DNA from: Siderastrea radians
Lineage: Eukaryota; Cnidaria; Anthozoa; Scleractinia; Rhizangiidae
Direction: 5' to 3'
Length of the DNA stretch: 64,000 nucleotides
NCBI GenBank assembly: GCA_964017195.1
Contig: OZ024896.1
Location: forward strand, 34,208,807-34,272,806
Below are positions 1 through 8,310 of the stretch, one piece after another; positions within the stretch are counted from its first letter, which is position 1, and every line of letters begins with the position of its first letter. Both the position numbers and the translations under genes were made by a program. Under the pieces are notes generated by a model, which did no database searches, was not told where the DNA came from, and was given only the letters and a program-made list of their open reading frames with translations.

Positions 1-595
1 GACCCATGGGTTGATCGGCCCACCGAAAGAAGTCACACTTTTTCTTGGAACAGCTCACATACAATCGATCGGGGTTCTGGGTGGAATGGCTCTGTTGAAG
101 CGTGGCGGGTTCACGGCAAAAGCACTGCAAACCACTCCACATGTCCAACACTTCTGGATGAGGTTGACTATACACGGCTTTCATATAGTTGGGGGCTTGA
201 TCTTGACCGCAAAACAGCAAACACGGTTGCATGGGACATTTCACATACTTCCAACCCTTTTGAGATTGACGTGCCTCCAAACGCACGTCATGGCAAGGGC
301 ATACCATAGTGTCCACCGAACTGGGTGCAAGGAGGTCTTGGGCTTTGTCATACACGTTCGTCACAATGTATTCAGCCGGGGATGTCTGGGGGGTTTGGGT
401 CACCATGTCATTCAATTCTTTCATCATGTCTTCCACAGCAGCTCGGGTGTCTTCCACCACCTCGCGGACCACAGGATCACAGTCCTCGGGCGTCACTACC
501 GGGTCATTCTTCTTCTTCTTCTCCTCAGGGGGAACGCTTTTGGTTGATTTTCTCTTCCGACCCGGATAACGCCCTGGAGACACATCGACGGACAT
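1..595 (-). CDS. GRF-type zinc-finger protein, C-terminus beyond window
   Basis: The minus-strand frame is open from the ATG at 595 to the window edge, 198 codons. It aligns along its length with the 296-residue protein at 41477-42367. The N-terminus is lysine/arginine-rich (a likely nuclear localisation signal), followed by an acidic helical segment. Two cysteine clusters follow: a first CPCH...KC....C...C module and a second CFC...C....CDFFRWAD module, the latter typical of GRF zinc fingers, which bind single-stranded nucleic acid in topoisomerase III and NEIL3/APE2-type proteins. A TATA-like box lies about 35 bases upstream. Role inferred: DNA-binding accessory factor for replication or repair. 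No frameshift is visible in the part present. Confidence 0.75.
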   Translation of the reverse strand, partial: MSVDVSPGRYPGRKRKSTKSVPPEEKKKKNDPVVTPEDCDPVVREVVEDTRAAVEDMMKELNDMVTQTPQTSPAEYIVTNVYDKAQDLLAPSSVDTMVCPCHDVRLEARQSQKGWKYVKCPMQPCLLFCGQDQAPNYMKAVYSQPHPEVLDMWSGLQCFCREPATLQQSHSTQNPDRLYVSCSKKKCDFFRWADQPMG

Positions 596-804
596 CCTGC
601 TAAAGATATGTCACTCCACGCTGCCTGGCTTTTTATACCTTGGACTCCTTCCTGGGATTGGTCAGCTTCTCATGACCCTATAAGGAGCTCTCGCTGTCTC
701 ATTGGTCAGCTTTTCCCTATCCATATAAGGGTCTCTTGTCTTCCATTGGTCAGCGTTCCCTATTTAAGACGACCCCTCGTTCCCTGGGTCGTCATTCCAA
801 GTAG
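596..804. promoter_or_regulatory. Divergent promoter, copy A
   Basis: This region separates the minus-strand GRF gene from the plus-strand ORF/SLOG pair. A minus-strand TATA box (TATAAAAAG) lies at about 628-638. Going plus, ATTGGTCAG (inverted CCAAT) occurs three times, alternating with CArG-like boxes: CCCTATAAGG at 676-685 (one mismatch) and CCATATAAGG at 721-730 (perfect). A CTATTTAAG TATA-like box lies near 751. The same layout is found at 42368-42529 in copy B. Confidence 0.6.
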
Positions 805-1035
805 AAGGACTACTACCAAGATCTTAAGCGGGACGACTTTGCTTCGGTCAACGACTATTTGGCCGAACGGGTCAAACGAGGTCTGGCCGCGGGATTCACG
901 TTCCAACAGTGCTATCAACACCATCTCATTGATTTTGCTTTGGCGTTAGGGTTGAGTCAAGCCGAGATTCTAGTGATTGTGGGTCCTGACACCGGCTACG
1001 TATTTCCCAACGCATGCCCCCAGACATCGACATGA
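805..1035 (+). pseudogene. Upstream ORF of the SLOG gene, start codon lost
   Basis: The frame matches the 74-residue ORF at 42530-42754 of copy B and stays open to a TGA at 1033-1035. The position matching the copy B ATG reads AAG here, so there is no start at the expected place. The rest is conserved, including a stretch with AERVKRGLAAGFTFQQC and a terminal GPDTGYVF segment. The stop overlaps an ATG of the SLOG frame as ATGA. Translation could begin at a non-AUG codon, or this copy may be dead. Function unknown; the predicted fold is helical. Confidence 0.6.
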
Positions 1036-1709
1036 TTGGAGAACAAGATCTTGAGGCCATGGAACTCCACATGGGTCATGGCCATGTGGTATACACCGGG
1101 GGAGCCAAAGGCACCGATGACTTGGTGGAACAATTGGCCAAACAATTTGGGATGCAAGTGGAAGTCCTGGTCCCCCCTAACCATCCTCGAGCCACCTTGA
1201 TCACCCCGTCCACCGTGGAAGTCCTCATGCTAGCCAACCCACATCTTCACCAGGCGGCTGAGAAACTAGGGAAACGAATGCCGAGTCATTTTTACACCCT
1301 GCAATTGCTGCAACGCAATTATCAAATTGCCAAAAAAGCACATACCCTCTATGCGTTTGGCATCTTGGAACAGGATAAAAAACGCGTGAAAGGAGGCACC
1401 GGTTGGACCCTGCAATTGGCCATGGATCAAGGCAAACCCGTCTATCTCTTTGACATCCCCAGTCAATCGTGGTACCGCTCGGACCATTACTACCAAGTCA
1501 ACGAGAATGCCGCCACCCTGGTCACTGGCAGTCAATTTGTCCCTTGGGGCCCCAAAAAGCCAACCCTTCATCAAAGCAGTGCCGTGGTAGGATCCCGTGA
1601 TCTCGACAACCAAACCCGAGAAGAAATTCAAGCCTTATTCAATCGCACCTTCTGTCTACCCGAGAACATCGATCAATTACGCCTGGAACTCGAAGACTTT
1701 CATTTGTAA
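1014..1709 (+). CDS. SLOG (YpsA/LOG/DprA-like Rossmann) domain protein, copy A
   Basis: The 231-residue frame is intact and close to the copy B protein at 42733-43428. It has a nucleotide-binding-type signature VYTGGAKGTDD near residues 26-35 after a beta strand, and a second glycine-rich element KGGTGWT near residue 125 followed by a helix and KPVYLFD. This fits the SLOG superfamily of Rossmannoid proteins that bind nucleotides or ADP-ribose-like ligands. An alternative start is the ATG at 1032, which overlaps the stop of the upstream ORF (ATGA). Ligand and role in the element are unknown; sensing or processing of a nucleotide is inferred. Confidence 0.75.
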   Translation: MPPDIDMIGEQDLEAMELHMGHGHVVYTGGAKGTDDLVEQLAKQFGMQVEVLVPPNHPRATLITPSTVEVLMLANPHLHQAAEKLGKRMPSHFYTLQLLQRNYQIAKKAHTLYAFGILEQDKKRVKGGTGWTLQLAMDQGKPVYLFDIPSQSWYRSDHYYQVNENAATLVTGSQFVPWGPKKPTLHQSSAVVGSRDLDNQTREEIQALFNRTFCLPENIDQLRLELEDFHL

Positions 1710-2045
1710 TTGTACATAGCTTTTTTCAATTTTTATTTTTTATTTTTTCCGATTGTACCTAGCTTTTCCAATTTTTAGTTTTTATTTTTTCAATCTGTAC
1801 ATAGCCTTTCCATTTTTAGTTTTCAATTGTACATAGCTTTTCAATTTTTCCTAGGACCCGCGTGGCAAGAGATGGACACGGACAACCATTTGTAAAAAAC
1901 ATCAACTCTTTTAATTAAAAAAATTTCAAAAAACTGACAACACTGGTTTTGCACGTTCATCATAAATAATTTGTCTTGACTCACAGCAGCCTTGACTCAC
2001 AATAAAATGTCCCATAAAAACTCAACATGAAAAAAAAAACGTCAT
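1708..2045. other. AT-rich 3' region with repeated TTGTACATAGC
   Basis: After the SLOG stop there are several spaced copies of a TTGTACATAGCTTTT-like motif separated by T-runs, then a conserved block with TTAATTAAAAA and ACTCACAGCAGCCTTGACTCACAATAA-type sequence. The same order recurs at 43430-43720 in copy B, although the gene downstream differs. It probably carries polyadenylation and termination signals for converging genes. Confidence 0.5.
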
Positions 2046-2050
2046 GTTTT

Positions 2051-3103
2051 TTATGTCCGTTGACTTTTTCTGGAGAGTTGAAGAGTGAGGATGGTGTTGC
2101 CTTGTTTGAAAGGAGCCGGCTGTCCATTGGCTGTTTGAATGTCAATGGCAATGCTGTCAAAGATCGTTTTACCAAGAGGAAAATACATCCGTTGCGTGGT
2201 ATCAAACTGATGATTGGTATTGCCGGCATCCACGGTACGTAAAAAACCTTTTTGTTGATTTCCAACAATGCTCTGTGCGACGAGATCCGTGTAAATCATG
2301 AGTTGTTGTTGTCCTTGTTGCGGTTTGACGGTTGGGGTGGTGGGAAATGGTTGCCGACTGAGATTCGGACCCAAGAACAACTCATACTCGAAATCGGGGT
2401 GTGTGAAGCTGACGGAGACATGACCTAAAGGTGGATATTTGTCTGGAGGACCGACGGTTGCTTCCCATTTGTGTCGATCGTCGTAATCCACGATATGTTT
2501 GACCAGATAATTTTTTTCTTGGACGATGCGTTCACTTGGCGTTCCATCTTTCACCAGTCCCATCAGGCCGGCCAATTTCCATTCCATTTCAAATTCCAGG
2601 TTGGCTGGTATGAGTACATACAAGGAATCTAATTCGGGGGCGATGCCAGTATTGGTGATTTTCACGTAGGGTTGAGCGAGATTCAGTTGGGCTAGTTCTT
2701 GTCGTTTGGATAGATCGTCCACGTCCATTTTGGCTATATCCATCATGACTTCCATGCGTTGTTTTTCCATTTCGTACGCGATGGCAATCCATGCTTCTTT
2801 CAAATTGTGGTAATACCCTGGTGGTAAATGGATTTGTTTGGTGACTTTAAGTGGCGCCGTTCCATCGGCACGTTTTGGCATGTATTTGATATCGGTTTTC
2901 ATCCAATGTTTTTGACTATCTTCTTGCGTCCAATTCTGCTTGGTTTGATCTTCCAATTGTTGATTAAAAGCCGGGTGTGAGATATGCACCAGGGCCGCTT
3001 CCCAATCATCTTCGACCAGATACTGTGAATGGGGAAGTCTGGCAGTAAATTTTTGCCCCGTGCCTTGAGCTTGATCACTGAGGAGGGTGATGTAGAAACT
3101 CAT
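2051..3103 (-). CDS. Penton-like minor capsid protein
   Basis: The start is taken at 3103, where the protein begins MSFYITLLS, matching the MSFYVTL and SSFYVTL openings of the two capsid paralogues in copy B. A TATA box at about 3131-3141 puts the transcription start downstream of the first in-frame ATG at 3124. The 350-residue protein has the family pattern: short N-terminal strand, an ANxLP-type segment leading to a tryptophan-rich strand, and a C-terminal LTLQLSRKSQR tail. By position and similarity this is the single jelly-roll vertex (penton) protein of Polinton/adintovirus-like particles. The frame is intact. The last dozen codons also survive as a remnant at about 45445-45490 in copy B. 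Confidence 0.7.
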   Translation of the reverse strand: MSFYITLLSDQAQGTGQKFTARLPHSQYLVEDDWEAALVHISHPAFNQQLEDQTKQNWTQEDSQKHWMKTDIKYMPKRADGTAPLKVTKQIHLPPGYYHNLKEAWIAIAYEMEKQRMEVMMDIAKMDVDDLSKRQELAQLNLAQPYVKITNTGIAPELDSLYVLIPANLEFEMEWKLAGLMGLVKDGTPSERIVQEKNYLVKHIVDYDDRHKWEATVGPPDKYPPLGHVSVSFTHPDFEYELFLGPNLSRQPFPTTPTVKPQQGQQQLMIYTDLVAQSIVGNQQKGFLRTVDAGNTNHQFDTTQRMYFPLGKTIFDSIAIDIQTANGQPAPFKQGNTILTLQLSRKSQRT

Positions 3104-3130
3104 GGTGACAACAAAATAGCCCATGGTTGC

Positions 3131-3141
3131 CTTTTTATACC
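3131..3141 (-). promoter_or_regulatory. TATA box of the copy A penton gene
   Basis: On the minus strand it reads GGTATAAAAAGG, about 30 bases upstream of the chosen start at 3103. It is one of a set of nearly identical boxes in both Polinton copies. Confidence 0.6.
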
Positions 3142-3147
3142 TCCACC

Positions 3148-3276
3148 CACGTCACCTTTCCGGATTACAAGCGTTACCAGTTGGTGTACGACAAGAGAGT
3201 CATTGATCCTGCCACCTTTCAAACCTACCCTTACGGATATCGAGCCGCCTGCCAAGACACACCTTCACCCTGTTGA
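3148..3276 (+). pseudogene. Remnant of DNA polymerase B C-terminus
   Basis: The plus-strand frame encodes a tail like the last 30 residues of the copy B polymerase, including LVYDKR, DPATFQT and PYGY, then runs about 11 codons further to a TGA. There is no polymerase body upstream; the sequence abuts the penton promoter. It is a detached 3' end of the gene, as also seen twice inside the left end of copy B. Confidence 0.7.
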
Positions 3277-3351
3277 TGCGTGTTACCCTCCCACACCCAA
3301 GGAAAAGGATTAAACATCATTGATTTCAACATGGCGTCCTTTTTTTTTTTA

Positions 3352-3760
3352 ATCTGATCTGAGCCCGCGATCCCCATTTTCCCCCGACTGGTCAGCGGTT
3401 TCCCACCCTAGCCAGAGGGCTATTTACCTACGTCATGTAAGCGTCACGAAATGGCCTCTCTTTTCTGATCTGAGCCCGCGATCCTTTTTCCCTATGTATT
3501 CCCTATGTATTCCCTATGTAATTGTCCTCTCTTTTCTGATCTGAGCCCGCGATCTTTTTTTTCCCAACAAGGGTCAGCGGTTTCCCAGCAAAAATCACAT
3601 GACCTCCATCCGCCATCTTGAATGAGCCCGCGATCCTTTTTCCATCACTGGTCAGCGGTTTCCCACCCTAGCCAGAGGGCCATTTACCTACGTCATGTAA
3701 GCGTCACGAAATGTCCTCTCTTTTCTGATCTGAGCCCGCGATCCCTTTTTCCCTCCTGGT
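3352..3760. repeat. Array of Polinton terminal-repeat-like modules
   Basis: The motif GAGCCCGCGATC followed by a T/C run and GGTCAGCGGTTTCCCA recurs around 3360, 3473, 3543, 3623 and 3732, with a CATTTACCTACGTCATGTAA block between some copies. The copy B inverted repeat contains the related GAGCCCACGATC...CTCAGCGGTTTCCCA. This looks like a degenerate or expanded terminus of copy A. Confidence 0.6.
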
Positions 3761-3837
3761 CTGCTGGTAGTAACCCAAGACACGCGCATGCGTCCATCTG
3801 TTTTTTTTTGTACCACAAGATCAGGATCGACTTTCTC

Positions 3838-3952
3838 TTGTCCACCCCTATCCAACGAGGTGGTGTCTTCGCTTTGGCCGCTCTTATTCCTGCTTTGGTC
3901 GCTGCCAGTAAAGCCGCTGCTTTAGGCGCTGTGGGAGGAGCCGGATCTCGTC
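3838..3952 (+). pseudogene. Small QRGG/alanine-rich Polinton virion protein fragment
   Basis: The frame contains QRGG followed by an alanine/leucine-rich segment with LIPALVAASKAAAL. It resembles the 56-residue QRGG protein at 32180-32350 of copy B, whose matching segment is LLVPAMVGLGKAAAL. The KDZ transposon begins at 3953, inside this frame. Orientation is opposite to the penton gene beside it, so the region was rearranged before the KDZ insertion, or it comes from another element. Confidence 0.5.
3944..3952. repeat. KDZ target-site duplication, left
   Basis: GATCTCGTC here is repeated exactly at 54269-54277, immediately outside the inverted repeats. Eight-base duplications are known for Zisupton-type elements; nine bases is slightly longer and may include one chance match. 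Confidence 0.75.
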
Positions 3953-4089
3953 ACCCGTTCCTCACGTTGTAACCCAGTAACTACTGGAATTGTTATGACG
4001 TTGTAACCAATAAATTAATGCTTGTAATGAAGCTGTACCCAATACAAATATTCAACTAAGGGAGGGGTGGTAGAGTGGGATAGGTTTCT
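3953..4089 (+). repeat. KDZ terminal inverted repeat, left
   Basis: It matches the reverse complement of 54123-54268 apart from a few substitutions and a 9-base difference near the tip (TTAAGTTCC is present only on the right). It contains GTAACCCAGTAACTACTGG, the motif amplified in the adjoining minisatellite. Confidence 0.8.
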
Positions 4090-4560
4090 CGCGCGAAACT
4101 ACAAATCGGTGCAGCGGCGCGCTCAGACATTTTGCCGAACGTCGGAAGGTTTACCCGTAATTAACCATCAATTCTTTTAATTCTCGTCGTGTAAAGCGTT
4201 TCAAGGTAAGATTAAGTTAGTATGGATTATTTACAGGTATTTAGTCTCTCTAAGGGATACAAAACCCGTCTATCTGGGATCTATCGATTGCTCCGTGTAC
4301 GTGCATGACAAATAAATTATCCTCTTTACGAATCGGTTAAATTTGGTAGTTAATTATTTGTGTTCAGAGAACATTGCTTATGGACGGCATTCAACTGTTC
4401 TTGGGATACAAACCAGCGACCTATGTATAACAATCATGCATCTCATTTCACTGTCATTTTATGCTAATAGAAACCATTTATTTGTGGCTTACAAGTACAC
4501 TAACATTTAAAGCAAATAAGTGTCTTAATTTGTGGATTACACTTTAAGTTACCTTATCCC
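4090..4560. other. Left subterminal region, no gene seen
   Basis: AT-rich sequence between the terminal repeat and the first minisatellite units. No convincing reading frame, RNA gene or further repeat was seen. Confidence 0.4.
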
Positions 4561-7500
4561 GGTTACAAACCACAATTATCCCATTTTCAATCCAGTAATT
4601 TGCGGGTTACCTCCTTTGTGATTTATCATTACAAAGCAACAATTTGTGGATTAGAATAATCCCGTAACTTGTGGGTTGCAATCATCTGGATTTACAATCC
4701 AGTAATTTGTGAGTTACAAGTGCATTTTTATTACAAGCCAATAATTTGTGGATTACAATTATCCCGTTTGCAAATCGATATTTTCCGGCTTATTATTCAT
4801 TTTATTCACAATCCAGTAATTTGTGGGTTAAAATTCAAGTGCATTTTCATTTACATTAGCCAATAATATTTTTGGATTACGATTATGTTGTTTACAAATA
4901 TACAAGCTTATTTTGTGGTTTAATTGCAATTATCATCTCGTTTACAATCCAGTAATTTGTGGTTTACAAATTAGTGTGATCGAGTTTTGTTCAAGCCAAA
5001 TCCAAAGTAATGTCTCTGACCACCCACAGCAGATGCAATTAATAATGTAATTCAGACCTCAAAGCAAATTAATGTAACCGGTATCAAGCATGGAAAACTT
5101 GCGTGACCATGAGCAAGTGGTGACAAAATTGGTTTTGGTTTAATTCATATTGGTTGATAAAGTGGCGCAAGCCTTTTTTGACCAATCAGATAGTGTAGTG
5201 ACGTAAAACTTTTCCACACTTGATCAGTTGAAAACCGCTATATAATGACAACTCTGTAATTTGTAAGTTCCATATGTTTTGTTATCACAGCTAATTTTTG
5301 GTTCACAATCAGCTGATTTCCAACATAATTAGTCCAACCTCTCCTTATGGATACTTCTACAATACAGACACTCCATTACGAACAGTGTACTTGGTCCGAA
5401 GGAATGCAAAATTGATATAATCTCTGCCTCTTAATCTAATCCAGAATCTTTTTTAACTGATGGACACAGCTCTATCCCTTTGGCCTCCACATTAAAGAGA
5501 TATTCGACTGTACATTAATTACCATTATTTACAAACTAACAATTTAAATGGATGACAAGCATCTCATTTACAAGTCAGTAATTTGTGGGTTACAAGTGCA
5601 TTCTCTTCACAATTTTATTTGTGGGTGACATGTGCATTAATTATTGTTGGTGAGTAATTTTTGTGTTGCATTGATATTCTCATTTACAATCCACATCTTA
5701 TACAACAACTTTTTGAAAATTTGGGTTTCAATTATTCATTCCAATCCAATAATTTGTGAGTTTCAATTAGTCTCATTTATACAATCCAATAATTTGTGGG
5801 TTACAATATAACATTAATTGTCTCATTACAGGCCAGTAATTTGTGGGTTACAACTGCATTCTCATTTACAATCCAGTAATTTGTTGGTTGCAAGGGCATT
5901 CTCATTTACAATTCAGTAATTTGTGGGTTACAATTATTGTCTCATTAAAATCCAGTAATTTGTGGGTTACAATTGTCTCATTTACAATCCAGTAATTTGT
6001 GGGTTACAATTGTCTCATTTACAATCCAGTAATTGGTGGGTTACAATTGTGTCATTTACAATCCAGTAATCTGTGGGTTGCAATTATTTACAGTATTTGG
6101 GGTTTACAGTTGTCTCATTACAATTCAATAATTTGTGGTTTACAGTTGTCTCAATACAATACAATACAATACAATACACTTTATTTAACGAGGGTGAACA
6201 TATTAACCTTTTACAGTTTTCTAACATATGGCCCTCAAAAATAAATTCAAACAGACAAGGAAAAAAAATGTATTACAAGATTGCAAATAATCTAAGCTAA
6301 ACTAATAGTATTTAACCTCATTACAATCCAATAATTTGTGGGTTACAATTGTCTCATTACCATCCAATAATTTGTGTGTTACAATTGTCTCATTACAATC
6401 CAGTAATTTGTGGGTTACAATTGTCTCATTACAATCCTATAATTTATGTGTTGGAATTGTCTCATTGCAATCCAGTAATTTGTGTGTTACAATTGTCTCA
6501 TTACAATCCAATAATTTGTGGGTTACAATTGTCTCATTACAATCCAGTAATTTGTGTGTTACAGTTGTCTCATTACAATACAATCATTTGTGCATTACAA
6601 TTGTCTCATTACAATCCAATAATCTGTGGGTTACAATTGTCTCATTACCATCCAACAATTTGTGTGATACAATTGTCTCATTACAATCCAATAATTTGTG
6701 TATCACAGTTGTCTCATTACCATCCAATAATTTGTGTGTTACAATTGTCTCATTACAATCCAATAATTTGTGTATAATACAATTGTCTCATTGCAATCCA
6801 ATAATAAATGTGGTTCACAATTTTCTCATTACAATCCAATAATTTGTTTGTTACAATTTTCTCATTACCATCCAATAATTTGTGTGTTACATTTTATTGT
6901 CTCATTACAATGCATTAATTTGTGGTTTACAATTGTCTCATTACAATCCAATAATCTGGGGGTTACAAAAGCCAGTAATCTGTGGGTTACAGTTGTCTCA
7001 TTACAATCCTGTAATTTGTGGGCTACAAAAGCCAGTAATCTGTGGGTTACAGTTGTCTCATTACAATCCAATAATCTGTGGGCTACAAAAGCCAGTAATC
7101 TTTGGGTTACAGTTGTCTCATTACAATCCAATAATCTGTGGGCTACAAAAGCCAGTAATCTGTGGGTTACAGTTGTCTCATTACAATCCAGTAATCTGTG
7201 GGCTACAAAAGCCAGTAATCTGTGGGTTACAGTTGTCTCATTACAATCCAGTAATCTGTGGGCTACAAAAGCCAGTAATCTTTGGGTTACAGTTGTCTCA
7301 TTACAATCCAATAATCTGTGGGTTACAGTTGTCTCATTACAATCCAGTAATCTGTGGGCTACAAAAGCCAGTAATCTGTGGGTTACAGTTGTCTCATTAC
7401 AATCCAATAATCTGTGGGTTACAGTTGTCTCATTACAATCCAGTAATTTGTGGGCTACAAAAGCCAGTAATCTGTGGGTTACAGTTGTCTCATTACAATC

Positions 7501-8170
7501 CAATAATCTTTGGGTTACAGTTGTCTCATTACAATCCAATAATCTGTGGGTTACAGTTGTCTCATTACAACCCAGTAATTTGTGGGTACAACAGCCAGTA
7601 ATCCCCAGTTGTCTTATTTCATTTCAATAATTTGTGGGTTACAGTTGTCTCATTACAATCCAGTAATTTGTGGTTTACAAAAGCCAGTAATCTTTGGGTT
7701 ACAGTTGTCTTATTACATTTCAATATTTTGTGGGTTACAGTTGTCTCATTACAATCCAGTAATTTGTGGGTTACAAAAGCCAGTAATCTGTGGGTTACAG
7801 TTGTCTCATTACAATCCAATAATCTGTGGGTTACAGTTGTCTCATTACAATCCAGTAATTTGTGGGTTACAAAAGCCAGTAATCGATGGGTTACAGTTGT
7901 CTTATTACATTTCAATAATTTGTGGGTTACAGTTGTCTCATTACAGTCCAGTAATTTGTGGGTTACAAAATCCAGTAATCTGCGGGTTACAGTTGTCTTA
8001 TTACAATCCAGTAATCTGTGGGTTGCAATTGTCTTAATATTACAATCCAATAACTTGTGGGTTAATTTGTCTTATTACAATCCAGTAATTTTTGGGTTAC
8101 AATTGTCTCATGACAAATAGTAATATCAGGATTTCAATTGTCTCATTACAATCCGACCAGTAATGTGTGC
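4560..8170. repeat. Minisatellite of the KDZ terminal motif
   Basis: Units of about 25-40 bases carry AATCCAGTAATTTGTGGGTTACA, scattered and degenerate from 4560 to 5800 and dense from 5840 to 8130. In the dense part a second spacer, AAAAGCCAGTAATCTGTGGG, alternates with a TTGTCTCATTACAATCCAGT unit to give higher-order repeats of about 60 bases. The core CCAGTA...GGGTTACAA matches the reverse complement of the terminal-repeat tip. Long open frames here, on both strands, are by-products of the repeat length and are not genes. A conserved subterminal binding site for the transposase is inferred. Confidence 0.85.
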
Positions 8171-8310
8171 ATTACAATTAGCTCATTTAGAATCATGTGA
8201 TTTCGGTAATTGTATTGGGATTCTTGAAATCAGTCACACCTTATTGTAACCCAATAAGGTTAGATTAGCGAACTTGTTAATCCCATGGTTTCTGTGTTGT
8301 TATTTTTCAG

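Larger units (their letters stand above)
1..3952. mobile_element. Polinton/Maverick copy A, partial right part
   Basis: This stretch parallels the right-hand third of the complete Polinton at 22913-45932. It has a minus-strand GRF zinc-finger gene, a divergent plus-strand ORF/SLOG pair, the same AT-rich 3' region with repeated TTGTACATAGC, and then a penton-like gene. Gene order differs beyond the SLOG gene: here a whole penton gene follows, while copy B keeps only its last codons at 45.45 kb and has other genes instead. The element is cut by the window start on the left and interrupted by the KDZ transposon at 3952 on the right. It is a diverged sister, not a duplicate, of copy B. Confidence 0.8.

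Noticed and set aside
6336..8120. Long open frames on both strands (up to 286 codons) with repeated peptide units
   Set aside because: They arise from minisatellite units whose length is close to a multiple of three. Several frames are open at once and there is no non-repeat sequence or start context.
5840..8130. Possible CRISPR-like array
   Set aside because: Spacers are themselves repeated and the units drift gradually; the host is an animal. It is a tandem minisatellite.
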